Below are positions 25,435-33,328 of a stretch of 64,000 nt of DNA, one piece after another (position 1 is the first letter of the stretch; each line of letters opens with the position of its first letter). The stretch covers positions 1 through 64,000 of the forward strand of contig NZ_JACVWU010000037.1 of the NCBI RefSeq assembly GCF_014596915.1, written 5' to 3'. The notes beneath the pieces were generated by a model that made no database searches, had not been told where the DNA came from, and saw nothing but the letters and a program-made list of their open reading frames with translations. A program made the translations under genes and the position numbers. This DNA comes from Streptomyces sp. TRM68416. Its GTDB lineage: Bacteria; Actinomycetota; Actinomycetes; Streptomycetales; Streptomycetaceae.

Positions 25435-26510
25435 GAGGGGGCATGACGACCATGCACGCGCGACGCTTGAAAGCCAGTCTGAAGGGCTGGGGCGGAGTGG
25501 GCGCCATGGCGGCCGTGTGCGCCCTGGCGGTGGTCCTCGCGCTGCTGCTGCCGCTGATCCCGTCCTCCGGCGACGGCGGCACCGGCACCGGCACCGGCAC
25601 CGGCACCGGCGAGAAGGTGACGCAGGGCAGCCGGACCCGCGCCGCGGAGGAATGCACGGCCCCGGAGAAGCAGACGCTGTCCCCGTCCCGGGCGGACGGC
25701 CCCACGATCGAGGCGATCAAGAGCCGTCAGGGCGAGAAGCGCAAGCTGGTCGTCGGCGTGGACCAGAACAGCTACCGCTGGGGCTACCGCAACCCCAACA
25801 GCAGCGGCACCGCCCGGCTCGAGGGCTTCGACATCGACCTGGTGCGCCGCATCGCGGAGGACATCCTCGGCGACCCGAACGCCGTCCAGTTCAAGGCGAT
25901 CCCCACCAACCAGCGCATCCCGGCGATCCAGGAGGGCCGGGTCGACATGGTGGTGCGCACCATGACGATCACCTGCGACCGGCTGGCGGACGTCGCGTTC
26001 TCCGCCCCCTACTTCAAGACCGGCCAGCAGGTCCTGGCCGCCAAGTCCTCGAAGATCACCGGCTACGACCGGACGCTCGCCGACCGCAAGATCTGCTCGG
26101 CGGAGGGTTCCACCGCGTACACGACCCTGGAGCAGGGGAAGGAGAACGGCGACCTGCCGGACTCCGCCGACATCGGCACCACCGTCCCCAACCAGCTCGA
26201 CTGCCTGGTGCGGCTGCAACTGGGCGAGGTGGACGCGGTGGTGACCGACGGCGCCCTCGCCGCGAGCCAGGCCGCGCAGGACCCGACGGTGGAGCTGAAG
26301 GGCGACGCGTTCACCACCGAGTACTACGGCGTGGCGATGCAGAAGGACGCCGACGATCTGGTACGCCGGGTCAACCAGATCCTGGTGGAGTACCGCAGGG
26401 ACACCTCGGGCGGCTGGCAGGCGTCGTACGACACCTGGCTTTCGGCGACACTGGGAGCCGATGCGGCGGAGTCGGAGCCCCCCGCACCGGAGTACCTCCG
26501 CAAGAGCTGA
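25431..26510 (+). CDS. GlnH-like amino-acid-binding protein, membrane-anchored
   Basis: A 359-residue solute-binding protein of the glutamate/glutamine family (ARLEGFDIDLVRRIAEDILG and GRVDMVVRTMTITCDR). It has an N-terminal hydrophobic anchor but no usable lipobox, so it probably stays in the membrane by a helix. A Gly-Thr linker encoded by five GGCACC units joins anchor and domain. The GTG at 25431 overlaps the previous stop (GTGA); ATG 25443 is an alternative. No permease genes are adjacent, which supports a sensory rather than a transport role. Confidence 0.8.
   Translation: MRGGMTTMHARRLKASLKGWGGVGAMAAVCALAVVLALLLPLIPSSGDGGTGTGTGTGTGEKVTQGSRTRAAEECTAPEKQTLSPSRADGPTIEAIKSRQGEKRKLVVGVDQNSYRWGYRNPNSSGTARLEGFDIDLVRRIAEDILGDPNAVQFKAIPTNQRIPAIQEGRVDMVVRTMTITCDRLADVAFSAPYFKTGQQVLAAKSSKITGYDRTLADRKICSAEGSTAYTTLEQGKENGDLPDSADIGTTVPNQLDCLVRLQLGEVDAVVTDGALAASQAAQDPTVELKGDAFTTEYYGVAMQKDADDLVRRVNQILVEYRRDTSGGWQASYDTWLSATLGADAAESEPPAPEYLRKS
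25578..25610 (+). repeat. GGCACC hexanucleotide repeat (five units)
   Basis: Five perfect copies plus GGC encode the Gly-Thr linker of the GlnH-like protein. Copy-number change would alter linker length without loss of frame. Confidence 0.9.
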
Positions 26511-26578
26511 ACCGACAACCGATCAACACCGACCAACACCCCACCCCAGGCACACAACACAGCAGCGAGAGGTGATCG

Positions 26579-27910
26579 ATGGGCGTCACGGGACCCCCCG
26601 GGCCGGTGATGGACCGGGACGAGGTGGACCGTGCGCTGGCGCGGCTCGGCGCGGAGCACGAGGCGATCGAGACCTCGCTCCTCGCCCTCCAGGACCACGC
26701 GGGCCGCAGACTCCTGGAGGGCGCCGAGCTGACGGGTGTCACCAAGGAGCGCTGGACGGCCACGGAGGCCTCCATCACGCTGCTGTGGGCCTACTTCGAC
26801 GCGTACACGGACGCGCTGCGCAGCGCGCGGGAGATCCGCGCCCGCCGCCGCTGGTCCAGCCGCGAGGACCTGGTGGAGCTGACCGAGCTGCTGCGCGGCG
26901 AGTCGGTGACGGTGGCGGGCTCCGCCACGGCCACCGCCAACGCGCCCACGCTGCACGGCGGTTCGGGCAAGCTCAGCGAGCGGTTCTCGCTGGTCACCCT
27001 GGTGGACCGGATGAACGAGCTGTACGCGACGAGCCTGGACATGGTCGTCGCCGCCGACGCGGTGTGGTCGGCACTGCCCGCCCGGATCGATTTACTCGCC
27101 GCGGAGCTGCAGCGCACCCGCAAGCTGGCGCACTCCGTGGGCGTGCGCCCGGGCGAGCACCCCTCGGGCGACGACCTGGAGCGCATCACGCGCACGCTGA
27201 CGCACCTGCGCGAGCAGGTGGTCTCCGACCCGCTGGCGTTCTGGCGTCCCGCATCGGGCAGTTCGGCGCCGGGCGGCGGCAAGCCGGACACCACGGTCTA
27301 CGACCGGGAGGCGCGCGCCCTGGAGGACGTACGCCGGGAGATCGACGCCGTGCTGACCGTCCGCCAGGACGCCGAGGCGCGGCTGGTGAAGCTGCGGGAC
27401 GTGCTCTCCCGCGCGGACCGCACGCTGGCCGAGGCGCGCACCGCGCGCGGCGAGGTCCTGGCGAAGATCGCCGCCACGGAGGTGCCGGTGGTCAGCGGCC
27501 CGCCGACCGTGCTGCAGGAGCAGCTGGCGACGGCCGCGGAGTACCGCAGACGCGCCCAGTGGCACCGGCTGTCGCCGCTGCTGGAGTCCCTGGAGCAGAA
27601 GGCTGAGGACGAACTGCTGCGCGCCCGCGAGTCGTTGACCGCGGTCACCGCGCCCCTGGCGGTCCGCGCCGAGCTGCGCGGGCGGCTGGACGCGTACAAG
27701 GCGAAGGTGGCCCGGCACGGCCTCGCGGAGGACCCGTTCCTGATCGAGCGGTACGACGCGGCCCGCCGCATGCTGTGGAGCGCCCCCTGCGACCTGCGCG
27801 TCGCCGAACAGGCCGTGCTGCGCTACCAGCAGGCGGCCGCCGAACTGCTGGCCGCCCCGCGCGTGCCGGGGCAGGGCGCGCCGGAGGACCACAGGGGGCC
27901 GGGCGCGTGA
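26579..27910 (+). CDS. Coiled-coil protein of unknown function in the pknG operon
   Basis: A 443-residue, mostly helical and charged protein with no signal peptide or membrane helix. Long heptad-like stretches occur at about 60-110 and 240-400 (for example VYDREARALEDVRREIDAVL). No family recognised. It lies between the GlnH-like and PknG genes, so a scaffold or kinase-associated role is plausible. Codon 172 is TTA (27092-27094), so full translation should need the developmental tRNA encoded by bldA. ATG 26579 follows a GAGAGGTG site. Confidence 0.8.
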   Translation: MGVTGPPGPVMDRDEVDRALARLGAEHEAIETSLLALQDHAGRRLLEGAELTGVTKERWTATEASITLLWAYFDAYTDALRSAREIRARRRWSSREDLVELTELLRGESVTVAGSATATANAPTLHGGSGKLSERFSLVTLVDRMNELYATSLDMVVAADAVWSALPARIDLLAAELQRTRKLAHSVGVRPGEHPSGDDLERITRTLTHLREQVVSDPLAFWRPASGSSAPGGGKPDTTVYDREARALEDVRREIDAVLTVRQDAEARLVKLRDVLSRADRTLAEARTARGEVLAKIAATEVPVVSGPPTVLQEQLATAAEYRRRAQWHRLSPLLESLEQKAEDELLRARESLTAVTAPLAVRAELRGRLDAYKAKVARHGLAEDPFLIERYDAARRMLWSAPCDLRVAEQAVLRYQQAAAELLAAPRVPGQGAPEDHRGPGA

Positions 27911-27932
27911 GCGACTTGGGGGGTACAGCGAC

Positions 27933-30419
27933 ATGAGTCAGGCACAGCAGACCTGCCAGCGGCCCGGCTGCGACGGCCGTTACGAGGACGTGGGCGGCGG
28001 CGAACTGTACTGCGACACCTGCGGTCTGGCCCCGGTCGTCGCCACCAACCGCATGGTCGGCTCGTCCTCCACCGGGGTGACGGGCGGCGGCAAGGGCGGT
28101 TCGGGCAGCGGAAGTTCACGCTCCAGCAGCCGCGGCAGTTCGCGTACGTCCTCGCAGTCGTCGAAGTCGCGCCGCTCGGTGTCGGGACGGCTCTCGCGCT
28201 CGCTGTCGGGGCGTTCCACCGGCCGTTCGGTGTCGGTGCGCAGCTCGGGCTCGGCGGCGTCCTCCTCGGGGCGGGGCCGGCTCGGGGCGGGCCTGGTCGA
28301 GGTGCCGGACGTGCCGCGGCCGGACCCGCGCGGGATGGTGCTGGAGAACCCGGAGGTGCCCGAGCGCAAGCGGTTCTGCTCGCGTTCGGACTGCGGTGCT
28401 CCGGTGGGGCGGGCGCGCGGCGACCGGCCGGGCCGTACGGAGGGGTTCTGCACCAAGTGCGGTCACCCGTACTCCTTCGTCCCGAAGCTGAGGTCCGGGG
28501 ACGTGGTGCACGGCCAGTACGAGGTCGTGGGCTGTCTGGCGCACGGCGGGCTGGGCTGGATCTACCTCGCCGTGGACCGCGCGGTCTCCGACCGGTGGGT
28601 GGTCCTCAAGGGCCTGCTGGACACCGGTGACCAGGACGCGATGGCCGCCGCGATCTCCGAGCGGCGCTTCCTCGCCGAGATCGAGCACGCCAACATCGTG
28701 CGGATCTACAACTTCGTCGAGCACCTCGACCAGCGGACGGGGTCGCTGGACGGGTACATCGTGATGGAGTACGTCGGCGGCAAGTCGCTGAAGGAGATCG
28801 CCAACGGCCGCCGCGGGGCGGACGGCAAGCGTGATCCGCTGCCGGTGGAGCAGGCGTGCGCGTACGGCATCGAGGCCCTGGAGGCGCTCGGCCATCTGCA
28901 CAGCCGCAACCTGCTGTACTGCGACTTCAAGGTCGACAACGCCATCCAGACCGAGAGCCAGCTCAAGCTGATCGACATGGGCGCGGTGCGCCGGATGGAC
29001 GACGAGGAGTCGGCCATCTACGGCACGGTGGGCTACCAGGCGCCGGAGGTCGCCGAGGTCGGCCCGTCGGTGGCGTCCGACCTGTACACGGTCGCGCGCA
29101 CGCTGGCCGTGCTGACCTTCGACTTCCAGGGGTACACGAACGTCTTCGTGGACTCCCTTCCCGACCCGGACAGCATCGAGGTCTTCCGCCGCTACGAGTC
29201 CTTCTACCGGCTGCTGGTCCGGGCCACGGACCCGGACCCGGCCCGCCGGTTCGCCTCCGCGCAGGAGATGGCGGAGCAGCTGACGGGCGTCCTGCGCGAG
29301 GTCGTCTCGCTCCAGACGGGCCGGCCCCGCCCGGCGCTGTCGCCCCTGTTCGGGCCCGAAGTGAAGGTCACGGACACGGAGTTGTTCCCGCGGCTGGACG
29401 GGGAGGTGTCACGCCTCGGGGCGCGGAGGACGGGCGGACGCGGTGACGGCACGGCCCCCGCCGCGTCCGCGAGCCTGGTCAAGCCCGTCGACGCACCGGC
29501 CGCCGCCCTCGCCCTGCCCGTCCCGCACGTGGACCCGAGCGACCCCAACGCCGGTTTCCTGGCGGGCCTGATGACGTCCGCGCCGGCCGAGCTGCTGAGC
29601 GCGCTCGGCGCGGCACCGGCCCCGTCGACCGAGACCCGGCTGCGGCAGGTCCGCGCCTGGCTGGAGAACGGCGACGCGGCGACCGCCCACGAGGCCCTGC
29701 TGCGCCTGGAGTCGGAGCGGCCCGACGACTGGCGGGTCGTCTGGTACCGGGGCGTGGCCGCGCTGGTGACCGGCGACCACGAGGGCGCCGCGCTGGCCTT
29801 CGACGCGATCTACGACGCCTTCCCCGGCGAGCCCGGGCCGAAGCTGGCGCTCGGCCTGTGCGCGGAGGAACTGGGCCAGTTGGACAACGCCGCCGAGTAC
29901 TACGGCCTGGTCTGGGCGACCGACCCGAGCTTCGTGAGCTCCGCGTTCGGCCTGGCCCGCGTCCAGCTCGCGACCGGCGACCGGCGGGCCGCCGTGGCGA
30001 CGCTGGAGTCGGTGCCGGAGTCCTCCATCCACTACACGGCCGCGCGGGTGGCGGCCGTCCGGGCGCGGCTGCGGCAGCGCACCGCGGTCGCCGGTGACGT
30101 ACCGTTCCTGGAGGATCTGACCGCGGCGGCCGGGCAGGTGGAGGCGCTGGATGCGTACGGTCTGGACCCGGCGCGCCGCGAGCAGTTGGCGGCGGAGGTG
30201 CTCGGCTGCGCGCTGGACTGGATACTCTCCGGTGGCCGGGATGCCGTCCCTCCCGGCACCGGCGAACGGTCGCTGCTCGGCAGTGGCCTGGACGAGCGGG
30301 GACTGCGTTTCGGCCTGGAGCGTTCGTACCGCACGCTGGCCCGGCTCGCACGGGGCGGCGAGGAGAGGATCGACCTGGTGGAACGTGCCAACCGTTACCG
30401 CCCCCGGACGTGGGTGTAG
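27933..30419 (+). CDS. pknG: PknG-like serine/threonine protein kinase with zinc ribbon and TPR
   Basis: An 828-residue cytosolic kinase. A zinc ribbon has Cys8, Cys13, Cys27 and Cys30. A Ser/Arg-rich linker follows (about 50-120), then a rubredoxin-like motif with Cys149, Cys154, Cys173 and Cys176. The kinase domain has Lys226 in VVLKGLL, catalytic Asp331 in YCDFK and Asp348 in a DMG motif in place of DFG. TPR-like helices fill about 560-760. Architecture and neighbours match PknG, which controls carbon/nitrogen metabolism through FHA substrates. Seven genes around it form one signalling block. Confidence 0.92.
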   Translation: MSQAQQTCQRPGCDGRYEDVGGGELYCDTCGLAPVVATNRMVGSSSTGVTGGGKGGSGSGSSRSSSRGSSRTSSQSSKSRRSVSGRLSRSLSGRSTGRSVSVRSSGSAASSSGRGRLGAGLVEVPDVPRPDPRGMVLENPEVPERKRFCSRSDCGAPVGRARGDRPGRTEGFCTKCGHPYSFVPKLRSGDVVHGQYEVVGCLAHGGLGWIYLAVDRAVSDRWVVLKGLLDTGDQDAMAAAISERRFLAEIEHANIVRIYNFVEHLDQRTGSLDGYIVMEYVGGKSLKEIANGRRGADGKRDPLPVEQACAYGIEALEALGHLHSRNLLYCDFKVDNAIQTESQLKLIDMGAVRRMDDEESAIYGTVGYQAPEVAEVGPSVASDLYTVARTLAVLTFDFQGYTNVFVDSLPDPDSIEVFRRYESFYRLLVRATDPDPARRFASAQEMAEQLTGVLREVVSLQTGRPRPALSPLFGPEVKVTDTELFPRLDGEVSRLGARRTGGRGDGTAPAASASLVKPVDAPAAALALPVPHVDPSDPNAGFLAGLMTSAPAELLSALGAAPAPSTETRLRQVRAWLENGDAATAHEALLRLESERPDDWRVVWYRGVAALVTGDHEGAALAFDAIYDAFPGEPGPKLALGLCAEELGQLDNAAEYYGLVWATDPSFVSSAFGLARVQLATGDRRAAVATLESVPESSIHYTAARVAAVRARLRQRTAVAGDVPFLEDLTAAAGQVEALDAYGLDPARREQLAAEVLGCALDWILSGGRDAVPPGTGERSLLGSGLDERGLRFGLERSYRTLARLARGGEERIDLVERANRYRPRTWV

Positions 30420-30422
30420 TTG

Positions 30423-31775
30423 ATGTCGCAGATGCCTCAGCAGGCCACTCTGTCGAATTGCCCGAGCTGCGGTGAACCGCCGCAGTCGGGTGACCGTTTC
30501 TGCGGTGCGTGCGGATACGACCTGTCCGCCGTGCCCGCACGGCCGGACGGCGACCCGACGATCGCCCTGACCGACCCGTCGGCCGCCCTGGCCGACCCGC
30601 CGGCCGCCGTGAACGGCACGGCCGCGCCCGGTGCCGGCGGCCCGGCCTGGCCGTCGGCCTCCGAGCCGGACGGCTGGGGCACCCCGCCGGCGGTGCATCT
30701 GCCGACCGACCTGGAGGGCGTGGAGTCGGACGGCCGCGAGCGCGCCGGGCACGCGCCGTCCTCCGGTGTGCGCTTCGACCGCGCCCCGGAGCCCGACGAG
30801 TACCCGCTCCAGGCGCCGGACCCGCGCATGGCCGCCGAGCAGCCCGCCGCGGCCGAGCCCGCCAAGGTGTGCGTGGCCTGCCGGGCCGGCCGGGTCGACC
30901 ACGACGGCTACTGCGAGAACTGCGGCCACGCCCAGCCGCGCGAACGCGACCACATGGAGCAGGAGTTCGGCCCGGTGGCCGCCGTCAGCGACCGCGGCCT
31001 GCGTCACCACCGCAACGAGGACGCGTTCGCCGTGGGCTGTGCCGCCCTGCCCGACGGCTCGTCCGCGGCCCTGGCGATCGTCTGCGACGGCGTCTCCTCG
31101 GCGACCCGCCCCGACGAGGCCTCGCTGGCCGCGTCCCGGGCGGCGAGCGACGCCCTGCTGGCCTCCCTGCCGCTCGGCACGCACCCGCAGCAGGCCATGC
31201 ACGAGGCGATCGTCGCCGCCTCCCGCGCGGTCAACGCGCTGGCGGGCGAGCCGGCCACCGCGCGCGAGCACGCCCCGCACCAGAACGCCCCCGCCTGCAC
31301 GATCGTGGGCGCGGTGATCACCTCCGGGCTGCTGGTCGTCGGCTGGGTCGGCGACAGCCGCGTCTACTGGGTCCCGGTGGACCGCGGCGCCCCCGCGGCC
31401 CGGCTCACCGAGGACGACTCCTGGGCCGCACAGATGGTCGCCGCGGGCCTGATGAACGAGGCCGAGGCCTACGCCGACGAGCGCGCCCACGCGATCACCG
31501 GCTGGCTCGGCGCGGACGCCTACGAACTGGAGCCGCACACCGCGTCCTTCAAGCCGGACCGGCCGGGTGTGGTGGTGGTGTGCACGGACGGCCTGTGGAA
31601 CTACGCGGAGACGGCCGGGGAGATGGCCGAGGCCGTGCCCCTCGACGCCGCCGTGCGCCCGCTGCACTGCGCCCAGGTTCTGGTCGGTCACGCGCTCGAC
31701 GGCGGGGGCCACGACAACGTAACAGTGGCCGTCCTGCCGTTCCCGGCCCCGCAGACGGGGGCAGGATCGGCCTGA
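30423..31775 (+). CDS. PP2C family serine/threonine phosphatase with two zinc ribbons
   Basis: A 450-residue protein. The first zinc ribbon uses Cys13, Cys16, Cys27 and Cys30; a second uses Cys150, Cys153, Cys164 and Cys167. The PP2C domain then runs from about 180 to the end, with metal-binding motifs RHHRNEDAFAV, LAIVCDGVSS, GWVGDSRVYW, VVVCTDGLWN and GHDNVTVAV. It probably reverses PknG phosphorylation. Start ATG 30423 is three bases after the pknG stop; an overlapping TTG is just upstream. Confidence 0.93.
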   Translation: MSQMPQQATLSNCPSCGEPPQSGDRFCGACGYDLSAVPARPDGDPTIALTDPSAALADPPAAVNGTAAPGAGGPAWPSASEPDGWGTPPAVHLPTDLEGVESDGRERAGHAPSSGVRFDRAPEPDEYPLQAPDPRMAAEQPAAAEPAKVCVACRAGRVDHDGYCENCGHAQPRERDHMEQEFGPVAAVSDRGLRHHRNEDAFAVGCAALPDGSSAALAIVCDGVSSATRPDEASLAASRAASDALLASLPLGTHPQQAMHEAIVAASRAVNALAGEPATAREHAPHQNAPACTIVGAVITSGLLVVGWVGDSRVYWVPVDRGAPAARLTEDDSWAAQMVAAGLMNEAEAYADERAHAITGWLGADAYELEPHTASFKPDRPGVVVVCTDGLWNYAETAGEMAEAVPLDAAVRPLHCAQVLVGHALDGGGHDNVTVAVLPFPAPQTGAGSA

Positions 31776-31802
31776 GAGGCCTCGCGCGGGACGCAGCCTC
31801 AA

Positions 31803-31856
31803 CGGACCGGAGGGGACCGGTCCGCCGACAGCCGTACCCCCGCTCCGGCGGGGTTT
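31803..31856 (+). terminator. Double hairpin between the PP2C and vWA genes
   Basis: CGGACCGG pairs with CCGGTCCG (31803-31824). A second stem, CCCCGC with GCGGGG (31838-31853), is followed by TTT. The pair may act as an internal terminator or attenuator, reducing expression of the vWA and FHA genes relative to pknG. Confidence 0.6.
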
Positions 31857-31877
31857 CCGAGGGGGATCAGAGAAGGC

Positions 31878-33224
31878 ATGGCCAATTTCTCGAAGTCGAA
31901 CGTGCCGCAGTTCTCGATGGACGTCTACCAGAACGAGTACCTGCCGGAGGGCGGTCGCGAGGTCAACGCGATCGTCACGGTCACCGCGACCGGCGGCGGC
32001 ACGATCGGTAGCGCGGTCGCGGCACCCCACCTCTACACGCCCGGACAGGGCCCGTCCGCGGCCGTGGCGATCATGGTCGACTGCTCGGGCTCGATGGACT
32101 ACCCGCCCACCAAGATGCGCAACGCGCGCGACGCCACGGCCGCCGCGATCGACACCCTGCGCGACGGGGTGCACTTCGCGGTGATCGGCGGCACCCATGT
32201 GGCCAAGGAGGTCTACCCGGGCACGGGCCGCCTCGCGGTCGCCGACGCCACCACCCGCGAGCAGGCCAAGCAGGCGCTGCGCAAGCTCAGCGCGGGCGGC
32301 GGTACGGCCATCGGCACCTGGCTGCGGCTCGCGGACCGGCTGCTGTCCGGCGCGGACGTCGCCATCCGCCACGGGATCCTGCTCACCGACGGCCGCAATG
32401 AACACGAGTCACCGCAGGACCTGCGCGCGGCGCTGGACTCCTGCGCGGGGCGTTTCACCTGCGACGCCCGTGGTGTGGGCACCGACTGGGAAGTGAAAGA
32501 AGTCACAGCGATCGCCTCCGCGCTGCTCGGCACCGCCGACATCGTCGCCGACCCGGCCGGTCTCGCTGCCGACTTCACGCAGATGATGGAGACGGCGATG
32601 GGCAAGGAGGTCGCGGACGTCGCCCTGCGGGTGTGGACGCCGGTCGGCACGACCATCCGGTTCGTCAAGCAAGTCGCGCCCACGGTCGAGGAGTTGACCG
32701 ACCGCCGCACCGAGGCCGGTCCGCGCGCCGGGGACTACCCCACGGGTTCCTGGGGAGACGAGTCCCGTGACTACCACGTCTGCGTCGAGGTCCCGGCCGC
32801 CGGCCTCGGCCAGGAGATGCTGGCCGCCCGGGTCTCGTTGGTCATCCCGCAGCCCGGGGGCAGCGTCCAGAACCTCGGCGCCCAGGGCCTGGTGAGGGCC
32901 GTCTGGACGGACGACATGGCCGCGTCGACATCGATCAATCCCCAAGTCGCGCACTACACCGGCCAGGCCGAACTGGCACAGGCCATCCAGCAAGGGCTGG
33001 ATCTACGCAAAGCGGGAGATATGGACGGAGCAACGGCCAAACTGGGCCGGGCCGTTCAGCTCGCCAGCGCCTCCGGAAACGCCGATACGGCGAAACTCCT
33101 TGCGAAGGTGGTGGACGTGGTCGACGCGGCGACAGGTACTGTGCGACTGAAGGCGAAGGTCGAGGAGGCCGACGAGATGACTCTCGAAACCCGGTCGACA
33201 AAGACTGTTCGTGTAAAGAAGTGA
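31878..33224 (+). CDS. von Willebrand factor A domain protein
   Basis: A 448-residue cytosolic protein with a vWA fold at about 60-230. The metal-ion-dependent adhesion site is intact: Asp68-x-Ser70-x-Ser72 in MVDCSGSMD, with GGGTAIGTW and LLTDGRNEH for the other ligands. A C-terminal helical part is TPR-like (LAQAIQQGLDLRKAGDMDGA). Between the phosphatase and FHA genes, it probably acts as a protein-binding partner in the kinase pathway. ATG 31878 follows GAGAAGG. Confidence 0.9.
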   Translation: MANFSKSNVPQFSMDVYQNEYLPEGGREVNAIVTVTATGGGTIGSAVAAPHLYTPGQGPSAAVAIMVDCSGSMDYPPTKMRNARDATAAAIDTLRDGVHFAVIGGTHVAKEVYPGTGRLAVADATTREQAKQALRKLSAGGGTAIGTWLRLADRLLSGADVAIRHGILLTDGRNEHESPQDLRAALDSCAGRFTCDARGVGTDWEVKEVTAIASALLGTADIVADPAGLAADFTQMMETAMGKEVADVALRVWTPVGTTIRFVKQVAPTVEELTDRRTEAGPRAGDYPTGSWGDESRDYHVCVEVPAAGLGQEMLAARVSLVIPQPGGSVQNLGAQGLVRAVWTDDMAASTSINPQVAHYTGQAELAQAIQQGLDLRKAGDMDGATAKLGRAVQLASASGNADTAKLLAKVVDVVDAATGTVRLKAKVEEADEMTLETRSTKTVRVKK

Positions 33225-33328
33225 CCAGAGAACTGTCGTAGTACTGCCGTAGTGGTGAGCGAGCCCGACCCCTTGGGGTGGGAGAAATCCGGCCATACCG
33301 GCTGGAAAGGAAAGGGGGAAGCGCCGAC

